Assembly (NCBI GenBank): GCA_017562135.1
Contig: QEYB01000654.1
Coordinates: forward strand, 1,240,001 to 1,304,000
Length of the DNA: 64,000 nt
Direction of reading: 5' to 3'
Source: Dipylidium caninum
Taxonomy: Eukaryota; Platyhelminthes; Cestoda; Cyclophyllidea; Dipylidiidae
Each line of letters begins with the position of its first letter. Within the stretch, counting starts at the first letter, position 1. A program made the translations under genes and the position numbers. This document shows, one piece after another, positions 1 to 12,760 of this stretch. The notes beneath the pieces are model-generated. The model had not been told where the DNA came from. It worked only from the letters and a program-made list of their open reading frames with translations, and made no database searches.

Positions 1-3000
1 AAATCGCATAAAGACCAGTTTAGTTCACTTTATTACTAGGCTGGTAGAAGGAGACTTCATGGGGGAATTTTTCATTAGGCGGATGGGACTTAGTCAGCAG
101 AAAGAGATCAAAGGGAGCAAGTATGATTCTATGAAAATGAACTCAAAAAAGGTAAAAGTCGAGTCGCGAAATGCACAAGAAACGGGAAGCTCTGAAGATG
201 CCAAGATAATTAACCGCAAGTGGTACAACTTTCGGACCGATTAAGCGATTATTTAAAAACAAAAATTAGTCCAACTTGAGTAAGGTAGAATAAGTTCGAA
301 GGAACTAACGAAATCCTCACCCATACGCTTTACCAAATAGGAGATGAGTGAAATTATTCCTAACGTATCAGGTGATTCCGTGGTGTCAGAAAGTCATTGA
401 TCAGGGAATACTCAACTATCCCAAGTGCCCCAATGAGGAAAAGAAATTAAGTAAAACACAAACAAAACTTTACTAAGCGTTTAAACTTTACGATTATTCT
501 GATACCTCGAAGTGGCAGACAAAACCGGAGGTTTGGAGAGGCTAATCACAAAGAATGATAAGGCATTGAGTATTCGAAGTGTATCTCTGAAAATCGTTAC
601 TATGATAATATGAAAAAAAGAGCCAATCGATTTTCCGTACCAATACGGACCATAAGATACATTGTAAAACAAACAGCACAAAAGATTTCGTTAGCTTAAT
701 TCCCGTAGAATCGACATTCACCGTCATACTCGTTTTGTCACTCACTAATGGCCTTTTTCTTGTTCTTGGTTAAGATTCGAGGTTCAAATGAGCAAAAAAG
801 TGAAAGTCAGATATCAAAAAAGGTTAATAAACCGCAAAAAATGGGGTCAAAAGCCCAAAAAAATAAGAGCAGTAATCAATGGACGTTGTGGGAAGTGCCA
901 AAGAGAGAAATAATCACGAGTGCCCAGTAGGCCATTAAAGCAGACAAAATAAATTGCAATTTACAACATTGTGCAGGGTACAAGTTAAAGTCCAGACGGA
1001 GGCGACGGAGAGGAATGGAATGCATAGAAGGATGAGGTGGCAGCCGGCGATGAGCAGCAGATACGTGATCCAAGTACCGGTACTGTTGAGGTATTCGGAT
1101 GTAGGATTCGCTGTAGAGGTTGCAGTTCCAACCTGCATCTATTAAAAAAATTTCTACTAAGGAGATAATGCTCTATAACTGGTATTTATCAGTAAAGGCT
1201 TTGCAAACAGATGATTGGTCGTATGCCCTGTGGACTAATGAATTCTAAACCATAAACCCATCAAAAAATAAGGGATTCAAATAGCAAGTTTAGGTGCTTG
1301 AAGGGCGCACAAAAAGGACAGCAGGGAGATATGAATTACCTCTAATTTGGAGTTCTCAAAAGCACAAAAATGCGGAAAATCGGTGATCGCAAACCAACAG
1401 TCGGGTGTCAATATGGCGCACTAAAACCACGGGGCGTTGGCGATATGCAACATTCTCTGATTAGCATCATTATAATATGATTTAAGAAAAAATATGTATA
1501 AATATCAGGCTTTCTACAATCTGATTGTGGACAATTTTTCTGAGTTATTTTGAGCTGTGTAAAGTTAACAATTATCACGTATTAAATCATCGCTCTCTCC
1601 AATGCTTGAGCCTACGCTACTCACTTACTTTTCTGCTTAAAACTTCGCTGAACCATACTCTTAAATAAGTTTTTAACACAAGTTTGAATTTTATAGTTCG
1701 TGCAAAGTCCATGATGGAGTTGCGCATTGCATTAGCTTAAACATTTTTGGTGTTCTTCCTAATTTTGTGGCCTTACAGCCTCGTTTTTTAAAATTTATTT
1801 GACATACTACATATGATAAGTTGCATCATTTCTCGGAACACTTGCCTCGAAGAGAATGGAAGGAATGTATATTCCGATAGCAAAATTGTTCTATCGATAA
1901 TTTCCCCACTGACAATGAGCGGTTATGATCGACTTTCTTTGTCGAGGTCTTTAAACTATTTTCTGGTGATCATAGTCTTATCTTGCATGTCTATCTTGGA
2001 AGTAGCGCGGAAAGACGATCGCAGCTTCGAATGACGGCACAAACCCAAATTGTATGTGCGTCACCGTGTGTACAGAAGCAACGTCTCGAGGCTCATTCTA
2101 CGGTCTTTCTTAACTTACAGCTTAGCCTGCGGGTTGAATAAGTAGACGAACGCCTTTCCTTTTTTAATACCGAAACATTTTCGACTTAGTCCCCACATTG
2201 CGAAATCATGGATGACAGAGAAAGATAAGTTGCATGACATCTTTTCTCACTGGTTTCCCGCAACTGTTCGCCTCCTTTTGGCATCATTAACTAGTATGAT
2301 AAACACGTTGAGGTGGCACATTTATACGAGTAACGCAGCATCTCCCCCCTGTGGTGTGGCGTCGCCTGTTGAATGCCTCCGTCGGATACCCTCGCAGTTG
2401 TTTAAAGTGATCTCCACGGCTGGATTATTTTTTCCCTCACACAATTTGACAATATCACCAAATGGACTGAGCGGAAGAAGCGTCATGCTTAACTCACCGA
2501 AGCCTAGTCGAGTTAATAATCGCGCCTCCAAATGAAACCGAGTTATGCTACTTTTCACATGTTGGCAAAGTTAACAATACTGATGTAGTGTCAACCCTTG
2601 TTGGGCATTTTCTTAGACTCAAGTGGGAAACTCCTCTCCATACTACTTAATTCATGAATGTACAAAGACAGTCAGATCGATTAAATGTGGTCTTGGTCGC
2701 CCATTAGAAGGCATTATAGAGAGAGCCCGTTTTTTGGAGTTTCAACACCTAGCAGAAATTTGCAATTTAGAACGCTTATTATGAGTTGTTCCTATTTTGT
2801 ATTTTCACTTAATAACTGCGTTAACGCACAAAAGCTTCATAATCGTTGTTCTCACGCGCATGTACGTGAAACCATTCTAGGATGTAAACAGTATTTGTCT
2901 TGGATGAAAACGGTGTTCTGATTGGCTTCCTCAAGGTCGATCCATTGTCCAATTGCGAGTTCAAGGTCATGTCGCTTGTAAGGTAAGAAGCCACCTGAAG

Positions 3001-4743
3001 CCCTTCTAAATAGACACGCTAGTCGACATTATTCACATTATTAAGTATGGACATGAGGCGAGGAAAACACTAAGGCAACGCCGAGGCCCTGATAGAGCGT
3101 TACAATGGCTAATTTGCGCGTATTTGTGGAGCTTAATCATAGATGCCCTGGGCTAAAATCTCATTGGTTAGTACTGCGTTGTGAGCGCGCCCGGCATCAT
3201 TGCGATCAATAATTTTCCCGTTAATCGAAGGCACCACTGAGCAAACAAACGCGACAGGTGAAATCGATCGATAAAGGCCTGGTGGAGTGCATACAGCGGT
3301 TAGCTTTGTTTTTATAAATTCGTTCGGCAATAAATTGTCACAGTTAACCACACAGTGAGGGAGAAGAAGCGACTTCAAAGGAGCCTCTCTGTCCGACGTC
3401 TCTAGTAAAACGATTTACAAGCCTAATTGAGTTTTAGTGGTGATGTTTAATTTACAACATCTGCAAATTGCACACTCTCATGGTCATTTTATGATCAATA
3501 ATGGAAATAAAAGCAGGTGTATAATAAAGCTGGGTACGCTAGTTAACCACATTCAAAACCTCTAATTGAGAATGAGTTGACCTGCGAGCAAGCAATTATA
3601 TGCATAAAAAATGCTTCAAGACCTCGACGGCAATTAAACTCAAATGTATTAGCAGGCATCACGGGAAATGCTATTCTATTTACTCACAAGTCGTTAAATG
3701 GGTTAGGCATAAAACATCAAAGCGAGGGCAGCAGCAGTTCTCACAATCGCCACATCGAGGCGGAAAATGGAGCAGTTCTAATTCTCAAATGCCGCTCTTA
3801 TGGCCAGTCATTGATAGCACCGTGTGGCGCAATGCGCCCAGCCTCTAGGGCGAGGCCCATTAAGATCGGCAGACTCGCATCAATGACTAATCGACGCTAG
3901 GCATGACTCACCGTGCGCGTGCCTTAGCCAATGGGAATACCGAACCAACAGACCCACAAACTCATAATCGTCCAATCACCGAGTGAACCGCGCGAATTAA
4001 ATGATCCGTCCGAGGAAGAATGACGGCGTAGATTACTTCGCTCAGAAATCACCATCTTGTTTACCTCATTATGACCGTTTTTTCTCTGTAAGCTTGGTAT
4101 TTCATTGGGAGATTGCATTCTTTGAATTATCGAAATAAGGCATGAGAGAAGTTGGCAATGTTGGGCGAAAAAAGTGGAAATCACTTCCTAGTCATTCGAA
4201 GCTAAGAGCATTTCATTAGAGAGGGGGTGAAAAGAAACGACACAACCTGAAATATTTGTCACAGCCAAATGTGCCGAGTTCTGCGATATAGCCGCATGAA
4301 AGCAGAACAATTCTTCTCAACTGAAGGAATGAGGATCGAGTTACAGGAAAGAAGCAGACGAAGGGATTAAGCCTAAATCTATCAAGAATGACAAATAGAC
4401 TAGGCGAAGGGTCGAGGAAGACGTCGTGATGATGAGAAAAAATTTGAGTCTATAATAGCCAGATAGACAGAAAAGGACGAGGAGGAGGACAAGGAGGAGG
4501 CCTATCTGGAACTGATGCTTGGAAACGAGGTAAGTTGGGGAATCGTCAAAGCCTTACCGCTGGCGAGGTCACTGAACCCCTCTCGAATCAGCGTCGATGT
4601 AAGCATAGAAGAAAAACCCGCATAGACATAGCAAATGTCAATTTTATCTACTCCCATACACGCACACGGACGAGCACAATCATCCTATGAAAGAGCGTTA
4701 AAATCAGGCTAAATGCATACAAATCATCGTGGGTCATGGCAAA
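1..4743. other. AT-rich stretch with no recognisable gene
   Basis: No open frame in this stretch could be tied to a known family. The open frames are all about 107 codons or shorter, and none shows convincing splice-site context or domain motifs. A purine-rich GAG/GGA patch lies near 4470-4500. The stretch may be intergenic, or intronic DNA of a gene lying outside the window. Exons shorter than about 100 nt would not be detectable by eye here. Confidence 0.5.
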
Positions 4744-7700
4744 TCACGAGCGTCGTGTGATGAGGAGAGTGTCCCCGTCGTTGGGATGGTAGGTGTAGAG
4801 GAGGCGTCCGAGGTGTCGCATCTCCTCGGGTCCCTGGGGCCGCAACGATGCCGGCGTCGAAGAAGACCAGTCGCGTGGTCCGCGCCTCCCGTCCCGAGAG
4901 GCCGAAGAGGGCGCACACCTCGCCGCGCAGACGTCCGACCGACTGGCGGAGGGCGCAGGAGTGCCACTTCTGGCGGGGCGGGGCAGAGACGCGTCAAAGT
5001 GGGACTCAGTATCGTCACAGCAAGGCAGTGGGCTATTCAATCATTTTGTGTAAATGGAAGAGGTGTTCGGAGAACAGGGTGACGGTGACGGTGATGGTGA
5101 TGGTGATGCGCACAGGAAAGGGAATACGTGGTTGGGATGAGAGGTGGACCAGTGACGGGAAGGGGAAATGTGAGGTGATTGCATCAGCGCGCACGGGGAT
5201 GGGGGCGTGACAACAACTGACAAATGAGGCTCCGACTACGTGATCTCGATGGCAAGATCGGCTGATGTGTGCGGTGAACTTGGTGAAGTTTAAACCAGGA
5301 AAGGAGGGGACGCCTTCACCAATGGCGACGGCTGATGAATGACGGTGTCTTCACTCTCACAACCGTCAGCGAAGGAGAACAAAATCGAGTTAAAATGACG
5401 GACAAGAGGAGGCGTCAAATGAGGTGAAAGCGAATGACAGGCGAGGGGACTTGAAATGTCACCCATAAGTGAAAAGTAGGAGAGACAAAGGATGCTGCTG
5501 CTGCTGCTGATGGTGGTGGTGGTGGCGGCACAGAGATAAGGGAAGAATTAACGAAAGGCAGACAACCCCAAAGAGTGAGTAAAACAAAAAAATAGCACAA
5601 TAGAATGGCAGAACTTACCTCCTGATCTTCAAACTGGATTCGCAGTCGAACCGTCTTTTTGGGGGAGAGATCGACGGAGGCTAAGGGAGCAACGTAGCCG
5701 TGGAGCTGTTCCAATTCCCAGAACCTGAAGGGAAGAAGAAGAAGAAGAAGGTCTTACTCGACCTGAGAGTGCTTCACGGTACTGACAATTCAACCGATCG
5801 CCCACGAGACCGGGCTACTTCAATTCCACACATTCGAAGACTAAGTAACTATTGGGGTAACAGTGCTGGTATCCCATTCACCAGTCGGGCATACTAGTTT
5901 TCAACTCTCTGACCGACTTGCAATCTTCGCCAAACAAAAATGAAGCACAAAATCTCACGGAAGGTGGACCTTTGCGGCCGCTGTGACGGTTCCACTTGAC
6001 CAAATCTTCGGACAAAATCGCGTTCGGCTCGCTCCCTCTCGTCCTCGCTGATAGGAGTGACGTTGTAGGAGGTGAGGGTGGGAATTCGTGCAATCACCTC
6101 GTAGCGGAAGATTTGTGTATCGCTGTTCTAAACCAAAACAGGGTAGAAATGAGATTTCTTTGACTTCCCTGTCAGAAGGAGCCACACTTAATCCACCAAT
6201 TGCAGGAGTATTCGGCCGAAGTGGGAAAAGGCATCGATCGCCTCTACTTAAATCCTTTTCAATAATAATTTTATGATGGAAAGAAATGCATGGGAAAAAC
6301 GAGTCGGAGCCAATGAAAAATGTCTCCTCAATGGCCTTGACAACCCGCCCTCCTATTGGCTCAATCCATGAGGGATTCCAAAATCTCGCTTCCTGATAGG
6401 CCAGTTACGCGCCAGACCCTCGCTCAATTATCTGACACCAAATGCACTTCCTAGGAGAATTTTGAAACCACTTTCTACCGGCACGACACCACATGAAAGC
6501 ACAAAATGGAAGGCGGCAGAGACTGCGTATTTACCATGATTTATTAACTGATGGCGAGTTTTTTTTTCAAGTCCACGAGACAAATTATGCCTGTCTGATT
6601 GTGGGCGCATTTCGACCATTCTCCCGAAACAAAAAAGAAAAAAAAACGGAAATTTTTCCATGGTAGAGTATGAAAGACCACAGAAGGCGTAAAAGGACGT
6701 CACAAAATGGTAGAATCCGTGGTTAAGTTTGTAATCGAGTAAAAGGGAGACGCAAACATGAGCGATAATGCTCATGGCAGACTCGCAAAATAAGCACTCG
6801 AGAGTTTGACTGCGTAAATACGGTTTAATTGTCACGTGACAACAGGTTAGAGGCACACCGACAGACATTTTCCGTCTCTCGCACAGACAAATGGTGTCGG
6901 GGAGGGGATGAGTCGAGGCTTCATGTCTCATTGACTTGTTGGCTTTGCAGTCTGCATGAATGTGGCAAAATTACTCGAGTTGGGGACTTAAAGAGGTTCT
7001 ACCATGGAAGAAGAGCTGGAATCTACTCAAGCGAAGTCAAAACAGAGCAGTTGTGGTAGCGTTACTCGTCAAGTCGGTGAAGACGAAGAAAAAAAGCAGT
7101 TGTCGTTGGGTAACAGGCTTCCTTCTTACCGCAGTAGACAAATTTAATTTAATTTTTTTATCACCTTTGATGACTGATCGCAGGTGGAACATAAAGACGG
7201 GGACCGGAGGGAACCCACCAGGCCGACATGAACGTAAGGGGCGGTAAGTCGTCTACGAGAGTCGGAAAGAATGGAACAAGCAGTGGGAGGAATAGACGAG
7301 TGATCGTGGGAAAAGAAGAGTGTGAGCAGAAACCAGCATTGGTCAACATTCCTAAATCAACAAGGACAACACAACAATGATAACAATAATAACAACAACA
7401 ACAACAACAAGAACAACAACAAAAAGAGTTCTCAAGACTCACTTCGAGGAGGGGAATATCCTTGCCCAACCTCAAAGACTTTAGCACCGGGAACCACTGG
7501 GTCAGTGCATCAACACTCTCCCACGCGTGAATCCTCGTCTCCATTAAATTCAGGTCCTCCAACATCGCAAAGGGCGTCTCCTGCGTCGCCCACTTCCTCG
7601 GGGGAACCGATTGGAGGGGATTGCGAAGGAGAACAAGGTGTTGGAGACACGGAAAGTGTTCGCCCAAACAGCAGACGTCGGACCACTGGTCAAAACGGTT

Positions 7701-10700
7701 CTCGGAGAAGTAGAGATGTTTTATTTGGGGGAAACGAGGGAAAGTCCTTGGCACGGCCTCGTGGGAGCAGCAGTGGGCGTAGTCGTTGAGGGCTGCGTGC
7801 AGGTTTGCCAGACTAAGGAGAATACAGAAGAAAAAAAAAGAGGTGTCCTGAGGACACACTGCCAACGGTCGTACAGTCGAGGGGGTCAATGGTGGTGTGG
7901 TTCGGTGTGTGATAGCCAAATTCGCTTTAAAATGGGAGCAGACGCCCAGGTGGTGCTACTTATTTATTTGTAAGTAGCACAGAGCCGAACAAGGTGCAGC
8001 GTCGATTAAATTGGAACGAGGAGAGAATATAAGTCCAAACGATAGCAGTTAAGAGGACGCGGAGGGGTAACGTAAAAGCACAAAAGTCGGATAATTTGTC
8101 CAATTGGCGGGGAATTCTCCAAGTTAGTCAAAATGCGAAATTATTCTTCGTATTCCAGTGTTTTCTGAGAATCCGGACAGTCCACATTTTTCAACACTCG
8201 TTAATTTTCATTAGATCTTAACAACCACACCTCCTATGTCAGAAATACCCTTACGGACGCCAAACGGAGACATTCGACATTGAGGCGCCTCTTCCCCCCG
8301 GCCAGACAGGAGGACAATTTGGCGGTGTTTTAGTCAATCTCAGTGGAATGGGACACTGATACACAAAAAAGAAGACTGTTGAATGAAAGTAAGTCCACAC
8401 GTATGAGGACAGGCCAGTCGGCATTGGCCGCCTGACATGTGCATTCCGAAATATGCAAAATAAGTTCAAGTTGCGAAAGTACATCCGGCTGGAGCATAAC
8501 AACCGAGAAATAAAAATACACTAGTGCAATGCCAGGTAAACACATCTCGCAGTTTGATACTAAGTTTAATGGGGGCAAACACGAGCAAATTTACACTCAT
8601 TTCGTCTCTCGGAATTGAGGATGATCAGGAAAGGCGAAGGTGAATCGAGGACGACGGTGGCGGTGGCGGTGAGCCCAAAATGCGGGAGGAAGGTGGCATT
8701 TTGACTGCTGTCAAACCGTAGTCGTCCCACGAAAACACAGGTTGCGAGGATAAAAGTCGAATAGGAGGGTGGAAAAAAGAAGGCGTTGCGGAAGTGGCAG
8801 TCACATGAAGAGGCAAAGTGGGGGGATGAAAGGGGACAAAAGAGGAAGAGTAATAATAATTTCCACATCGGTGGACGTTTCCGCCTCAAAGTCAATTGCC
8901 CATAGAAGTTTTTTCCCAAAAAATAGTCAGTTGTCTCACCACAAAAATGACATTAAATTTGCACTTGGACATAAAATTCAATGGACGTCTTCACACTGCC
9001 GACCCACGAGAAGGTGACAGGAGGGTAAGTGGAAGGGAAAAACTCCTCACAGGCCTATGCACACTTCAATTCGCTAGCAATAAAAATCACTTGTGTGTTA
9101 TCATCTCCTTAATGCAACTTTCTTTAGACTGATCCAAAATGTTAAGTGATGAACGACCAATTTGCCTCCATTCCAACTTAATAAACTTAAAATACTATGA
9201 TGCTTAGAGGCGTAGCGAAGATACTCAGAGGATAAAAAGTCATTGGATTTGGTCTTCACCTCGTAGAGCTTTCGGCACAAAGGCATGAGACATTCACACG
9301 ATGAGAATTTTCGAAGAGAAGAGTCCCAGGCACTACGAAAGGACGAATAGCCCGAGAACACAGACAGTACAGATGAATAATCAGTTTGTACTTTCGTTTT
9401 TAGTGCAGGCAAAGGAGAGAGAGAGAGACTGCAATGCAAATTTATTGTCGCCGGTAAATAGGTGGGACTTGATAATCAACTAGTCTAATTTCGGTCGGTG
9501 GTTAGGGTGTCTGGAGCTAATAGGAAATGCAGGAGAAGTGCAGACAGACAGAGAGGGGGAAAGACAGCGCAGTGCATTTTTAATCATCTGACCAAACAAA
9601 GCAACCTTGTGAGATGTAGTGCGTAAATTTTTATCTCCTACGATACATGTTGATCAAATTGGTGGAAATGCATTCAAAAGACCGAGAGAATAGAGTGAAG
9701 AGGAAAAAGACGATATATATGGAAATAGAGGAGAAAAAAAGCACTCAACAGAGAGTGCTTGTCTTCTATCCATTCAATGTATGTAAATGAGAAATAATGA
9801 TTTCTAAGAGTCAGACTTTCTACGATTGAGAGCGTTTCGGTGACATGTGTTTTTATGAGAATTAACAACAATAACAACAACAATGAACTCAGAGAGAGGA
9901 TTTAGCAATGTAGGAAGCAATTTGGCATAAGGCTTCAAAACAAAAAACTAACTTGGGAAGATAATTTAATAAAAGCGAGGACTCTCTTCCATGGAACTCG
10001 GGTTGAATTGAGTAAGAGGGTGTTCAATTGAGTAGAAAGACAGGAAGGCGGTAGATGTGGCACTTTAAAAAGTTGAGTGCAGGACATCTAAAAGAAACAA
10101 TGACATTTAAGGAAGGAGAGGAAAAGAAGAGGCATTAATAAAGACGACATACGTTTTCTTCACTGAAGGAGATTTTGGCAAGTAAGCTGACATCATTACA
10201 GTTGGAAGTTGTATTCTGAGAAGATTCAACATATTTCAAGGGAAATGCAGGAGAGTCATTAGCGGAGTCCGTGTTGCCGGTCATTAGGTAATCGACATCT
10301 TCTGCTTCACAGAAGAGATAGGAATCTTGCAGAGGATTGTAGCTAAGATTAAGCAATTGAAGGTGTGGAGAACATTCGAGCAATGCAAAAACCTAGAGAG
10401 AGGGACTAGATCATATCGTTAACTTACGTCGGACCAGAAGCGAACTTGATTTGTCGACACATCCAGTTCGCGAACATTTTCGAAAATATGAATCATTTCC
10501 TTAGGATCACCGATACTGGTAATCTCCTGATGATCCATGGCAATTTCGCGAACGTAAATTGGATGAGATCCGTCTAAATAAGCAAAAAAATTTCAGAAAT
10601 TTCTTGACATAGTAGTGTTATCACACTGGTGAAATCCTACTATTACCTAAGTGCGAGGGTAATTTTACTGTGCATTCTGGCAAGTGATCTCCTGAAGTAA

Positions 10701-10743
10701 GAGCTTCAAATTTGCGTTGAAGCGCCTGGACTAAGGTTGTCAT
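4744..10743 (-). CDS. TBCEL: TBCEL-like tubulin-specific chaperone cofactor E-like protein (8 exons, frame break in last exon)
   Basis: Family role: leucine-rich-repeat protein with a C-terminal ubiquitin-like fold that acts on tubulin in the cytosol. Exons on the minus strand: 10743-10647, 10573-10428, 10392-10153, 8355-8255, 7812-7443, 6127-5970, 5724-5619, 4969-4744. All junctions keep phase. Leucine-rich repeats fill exons 2-5 (for example VRELDVSTNQVRFWSD, LQLLNLSYNPL, LVLLRNPLQSV). Exon 6 carries the IARIPTLTSYN cap, and exons 7-8 carry the ubiquitin-like part (LASVDLSPKK, LVFFDAGIVAAP, PEEMRHLGRLLYTY). Expected length is about 480 residues, compared with about 424 in human TBCEL. The excess includes an acidic, Ser/Asn-rich insert in exon 3. 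In exon 8 the frame changes between AAP and GPEEM; one surplus G in a GGG run near 4842 explains it. As written, the protein would end at 4724 with an unrelated tail. The exon 6 donor is a non-consensus GTCCAC. Confidence 0.88.
5078..5110. repeat. GGTGAC/GGTGAT microsatellite
   Basis: Imperfect hexamer repeat just upstream, on the minus strand, of the last TBCEL exon, inside the last intron. Confidence 0.8.
5493..5527. repeat. Compound GCT/GGT trinucleotide microsatellite
   Basis: Perfect GCT repeats followed by GGT repeats in the last TBCEL intron. Confidence 0.85.
7363..7424. repeat. AAC/AAT trinucleotide microsatellite
   Basis: Interrupted AAC-rich array (GTT on the minus strand). It begins about 20 nt past the donor of TBCEL exon 5, so it sits inside that intron. 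Confidence 0.85.
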
Positions 10744-10895
10744 TGGGAATAAGATTTAAGTGGGCGCAATAAACCATTGAAGCCGCCAACCGCAACCTTA
10801 TCATCGATTGAGTAATGTGGTTGATTCAAACAAATGCCATCGTGCTCATGTGCCTTCAAATGCAAAAATAAAACATATCCAATTTTTGCTTTGCA

Positions 10896-11183
10896 TTAAC
10901 AGTCATATATAACAAAGTAATAAGAAAGAGACAAGGTGTTTTTGTGATACACAGTGTACACTCTAAGTACGTAAACGTCCCATTGAAATTTTAAGTCTGC
11001 AGTTGTTCCGGTACTATAAATTGCGACTAAACTGCTAGCTATGAGCTCACATTTCCAAAAGTTTGCGAAGATAAATTTGTTTTTGTAAATTAAACCATTA
11101 TCGCAAGCAATTTTCCAGATGTCTCTTTCAGTTTGAAGTTTCCCAAGCCGAATCTGTCCGCCTAGCTTTTGATATAGTTGCAT
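10896..11183 (-). CDS. Hypothetical 95-residue ORF between TBCEL and TMED
   Basis: Continuous ATG-to-stop frame in the roughly 870 bp that separate the divergently transcribed TBCEL and TMED genes. It begins MQLYQKLGGQIRLGKL and is rich in aromatic residues. No domain or signal peptide was recognised. Because the region is AT-rich and should contain many stops, a frame this long is mildly notable. It may still be chance, or 5' flanking DNA of TBCEL. Confidence 0.15.
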   Translation of the reverse strand: MQLYQKLGGQIRLGKLQTERDIWKIACDNGLIYKNKFIFANFWKCELIASSLVAIYSTGTTADLKFQWDVYVLRVYTVYHKNTLSLSYYFVIYDC

Positions 11184-11610
11184 TCCTCGAATAATATTAT
11201 TAAGAAATCGTTCGAGTTTCAGTCACATCATTAATACACTTAGTAACCGTCACTTTTTAATTTCATCGGCATAAACCAATTCCGCTATGCGGAGTTTAGC
11301 AGTAAGAGTTCGATGCGCCTTGTCTACTAACAATATGATTATGAGACCGTCGGGCTGACAATTCTATTTAAGTTCGTCAGCATCTAATGTCCATGACAAA
11401 AGATGTCTTGAGGCTCTCAATACTAATTAGCTTTGTTCTCGTATGTATTATGTGTGCGATTTAAAAAAAACTATGGATATAGATGACACATTTTATTTTG
11501 TTTTTGCAGAGATGAACCTGTGTTTTGAATGATTATTTCAATGGTCCTAATCCCTTTTTGCAAATAGTTTAATCTAACTATTTGTATTGTGACACGAGCA
11601 CCCGCGTCAT

Positions 11611-12760
11611 TTGGAGTGGAGAATGCTGTTGCGTTCCGCTGGTGTTCTCATTTTATTCTATCTCTTCATCAGCGTTGAATCAACAACCTTTACATTTGAA
11701 CTTCCTGATGGTGATAATCGTTGCTTCTACGCTGTTCTTAACGAGAAGGAGCACATGTCGCTTGAATTTCAGGTTAGACTGACACCTGCTGCGCCTTGTC
11801 TCGGCAGAGGTTGATATTGCTATTGCCTTCCTGAGGCCTATGTCGCTGTATTTTTTTTTCTTTGCTTGTAGGTTATATCCGGTGGGAATTTTGACGTTGA
11901 CGTTACTTTGCGCGATCCGAATCGGGAGGTCGTAAAGTCTCTAGAACGAGAACAGTACGAATATTTCGACTATATCGCTAAAATAAAGGGCGAATACGAA
12001 GTAAATTTATATTCAGCCTTAAAGTTTCCATTATCAGTTCCTAACGCTTGGCAATTCTCATTAAATTATGTTTCTATTAAAGTTGTGCTTCAGTAATGAA
12101 TTCTCTTCGTTTACTCACAAAGTGGTTTACATGAGTTGGGAGTTGGAGTCGCAGAGGGAAGCTCCCCCGGAGTCACCACTCTCCATGGTTGGTCCAAATT
12201 GTTTGTATTTTGTGAAATTGAGGTAGACAAGCCACCCTCTATTGACCCATCGTTGTTAATTTAATCGGTTATTTTCCATCCCACCTGCCTGGCACCATTT
12301 TTGTTCTCTTCTAGTTCACATTCCGATCTTCAGATTATTATTTTGTTCCAATTACCCTCATCTCGGGTGGTACTTATGTCTATTTATTCGTATCATTACC
12401 CTTTTAGAATTTCATCATTCACGTGCTTTGATTTTTCTCTTAATTTGCTTTTTATTGTTATTTCGTTTAACTATGCGCGAAATCGTTTTGCTCCAGGTGG
12501 ATGGTGTGGTGTATTCCATCCACGAGAACCTTAGGAATGCCGCGGCTGCGCAGACAAAGGTGCGTCTACAAGAGGCCTCTTCGCGCAGTTTCGTGGAAGC
12601 CCTAAATGATCGCGTCACATGGGGCTCAATTATTCACATAATTGTCATCCTGTTTGTTGCTGTTGGTCAAGTCTACCTCCTTCGCTCACTCTTCAATGCA
12701 CCTTCCGGTTCTGCCAATGCTTCCGTGAGAAATAGATTCGTGCCTACCGTAGGCTATTAA
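11611..12760 (+). CDS. p24-family cargo receptor, TMED3/TMED7-like (4 exons)
   Basis: p24 proteins are type I membrane cargo receptors cycling between ER and Golgi in COPII and COPI vesicles. Exons: 11611-11772, 11872-12000, 12083-12187, 12497-12760, all phase 0, giving 219 residues, the normal p24 size. Domains in order: signal peptide (LLRSAGVLILFYLFISVES, residues 6-24), GOLD domain with FTFELPDGDNRCFYAV, VISGGNFDVDVTLRDP and LCFSNEFSSFTHKVVY (these carry the two conserved GOLD cysteines), a coiled-coil neck, one membrane span (SIIHIIVILFVAVGQVYLL), and a tail of about 25 residues. The FELPD and CFSNEFSTFTHK-type signatures point to TMED3/7 rather than TMED2, 9 or 10. The exon 3 donor is a weak GTTGGT, but frame and homology support it. 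The tail has no C-terminal dilysine. The second ATG (11623) is an alternative start. Transcription is divergent from TBCEL. Confidence 0.9.

Noticed and set aside
2212..3900. Several frames of 80-107 codons in the AT-rich left end
   Set aside because: No domain, start context or splice support; overlapping frames on both strands are equally good.
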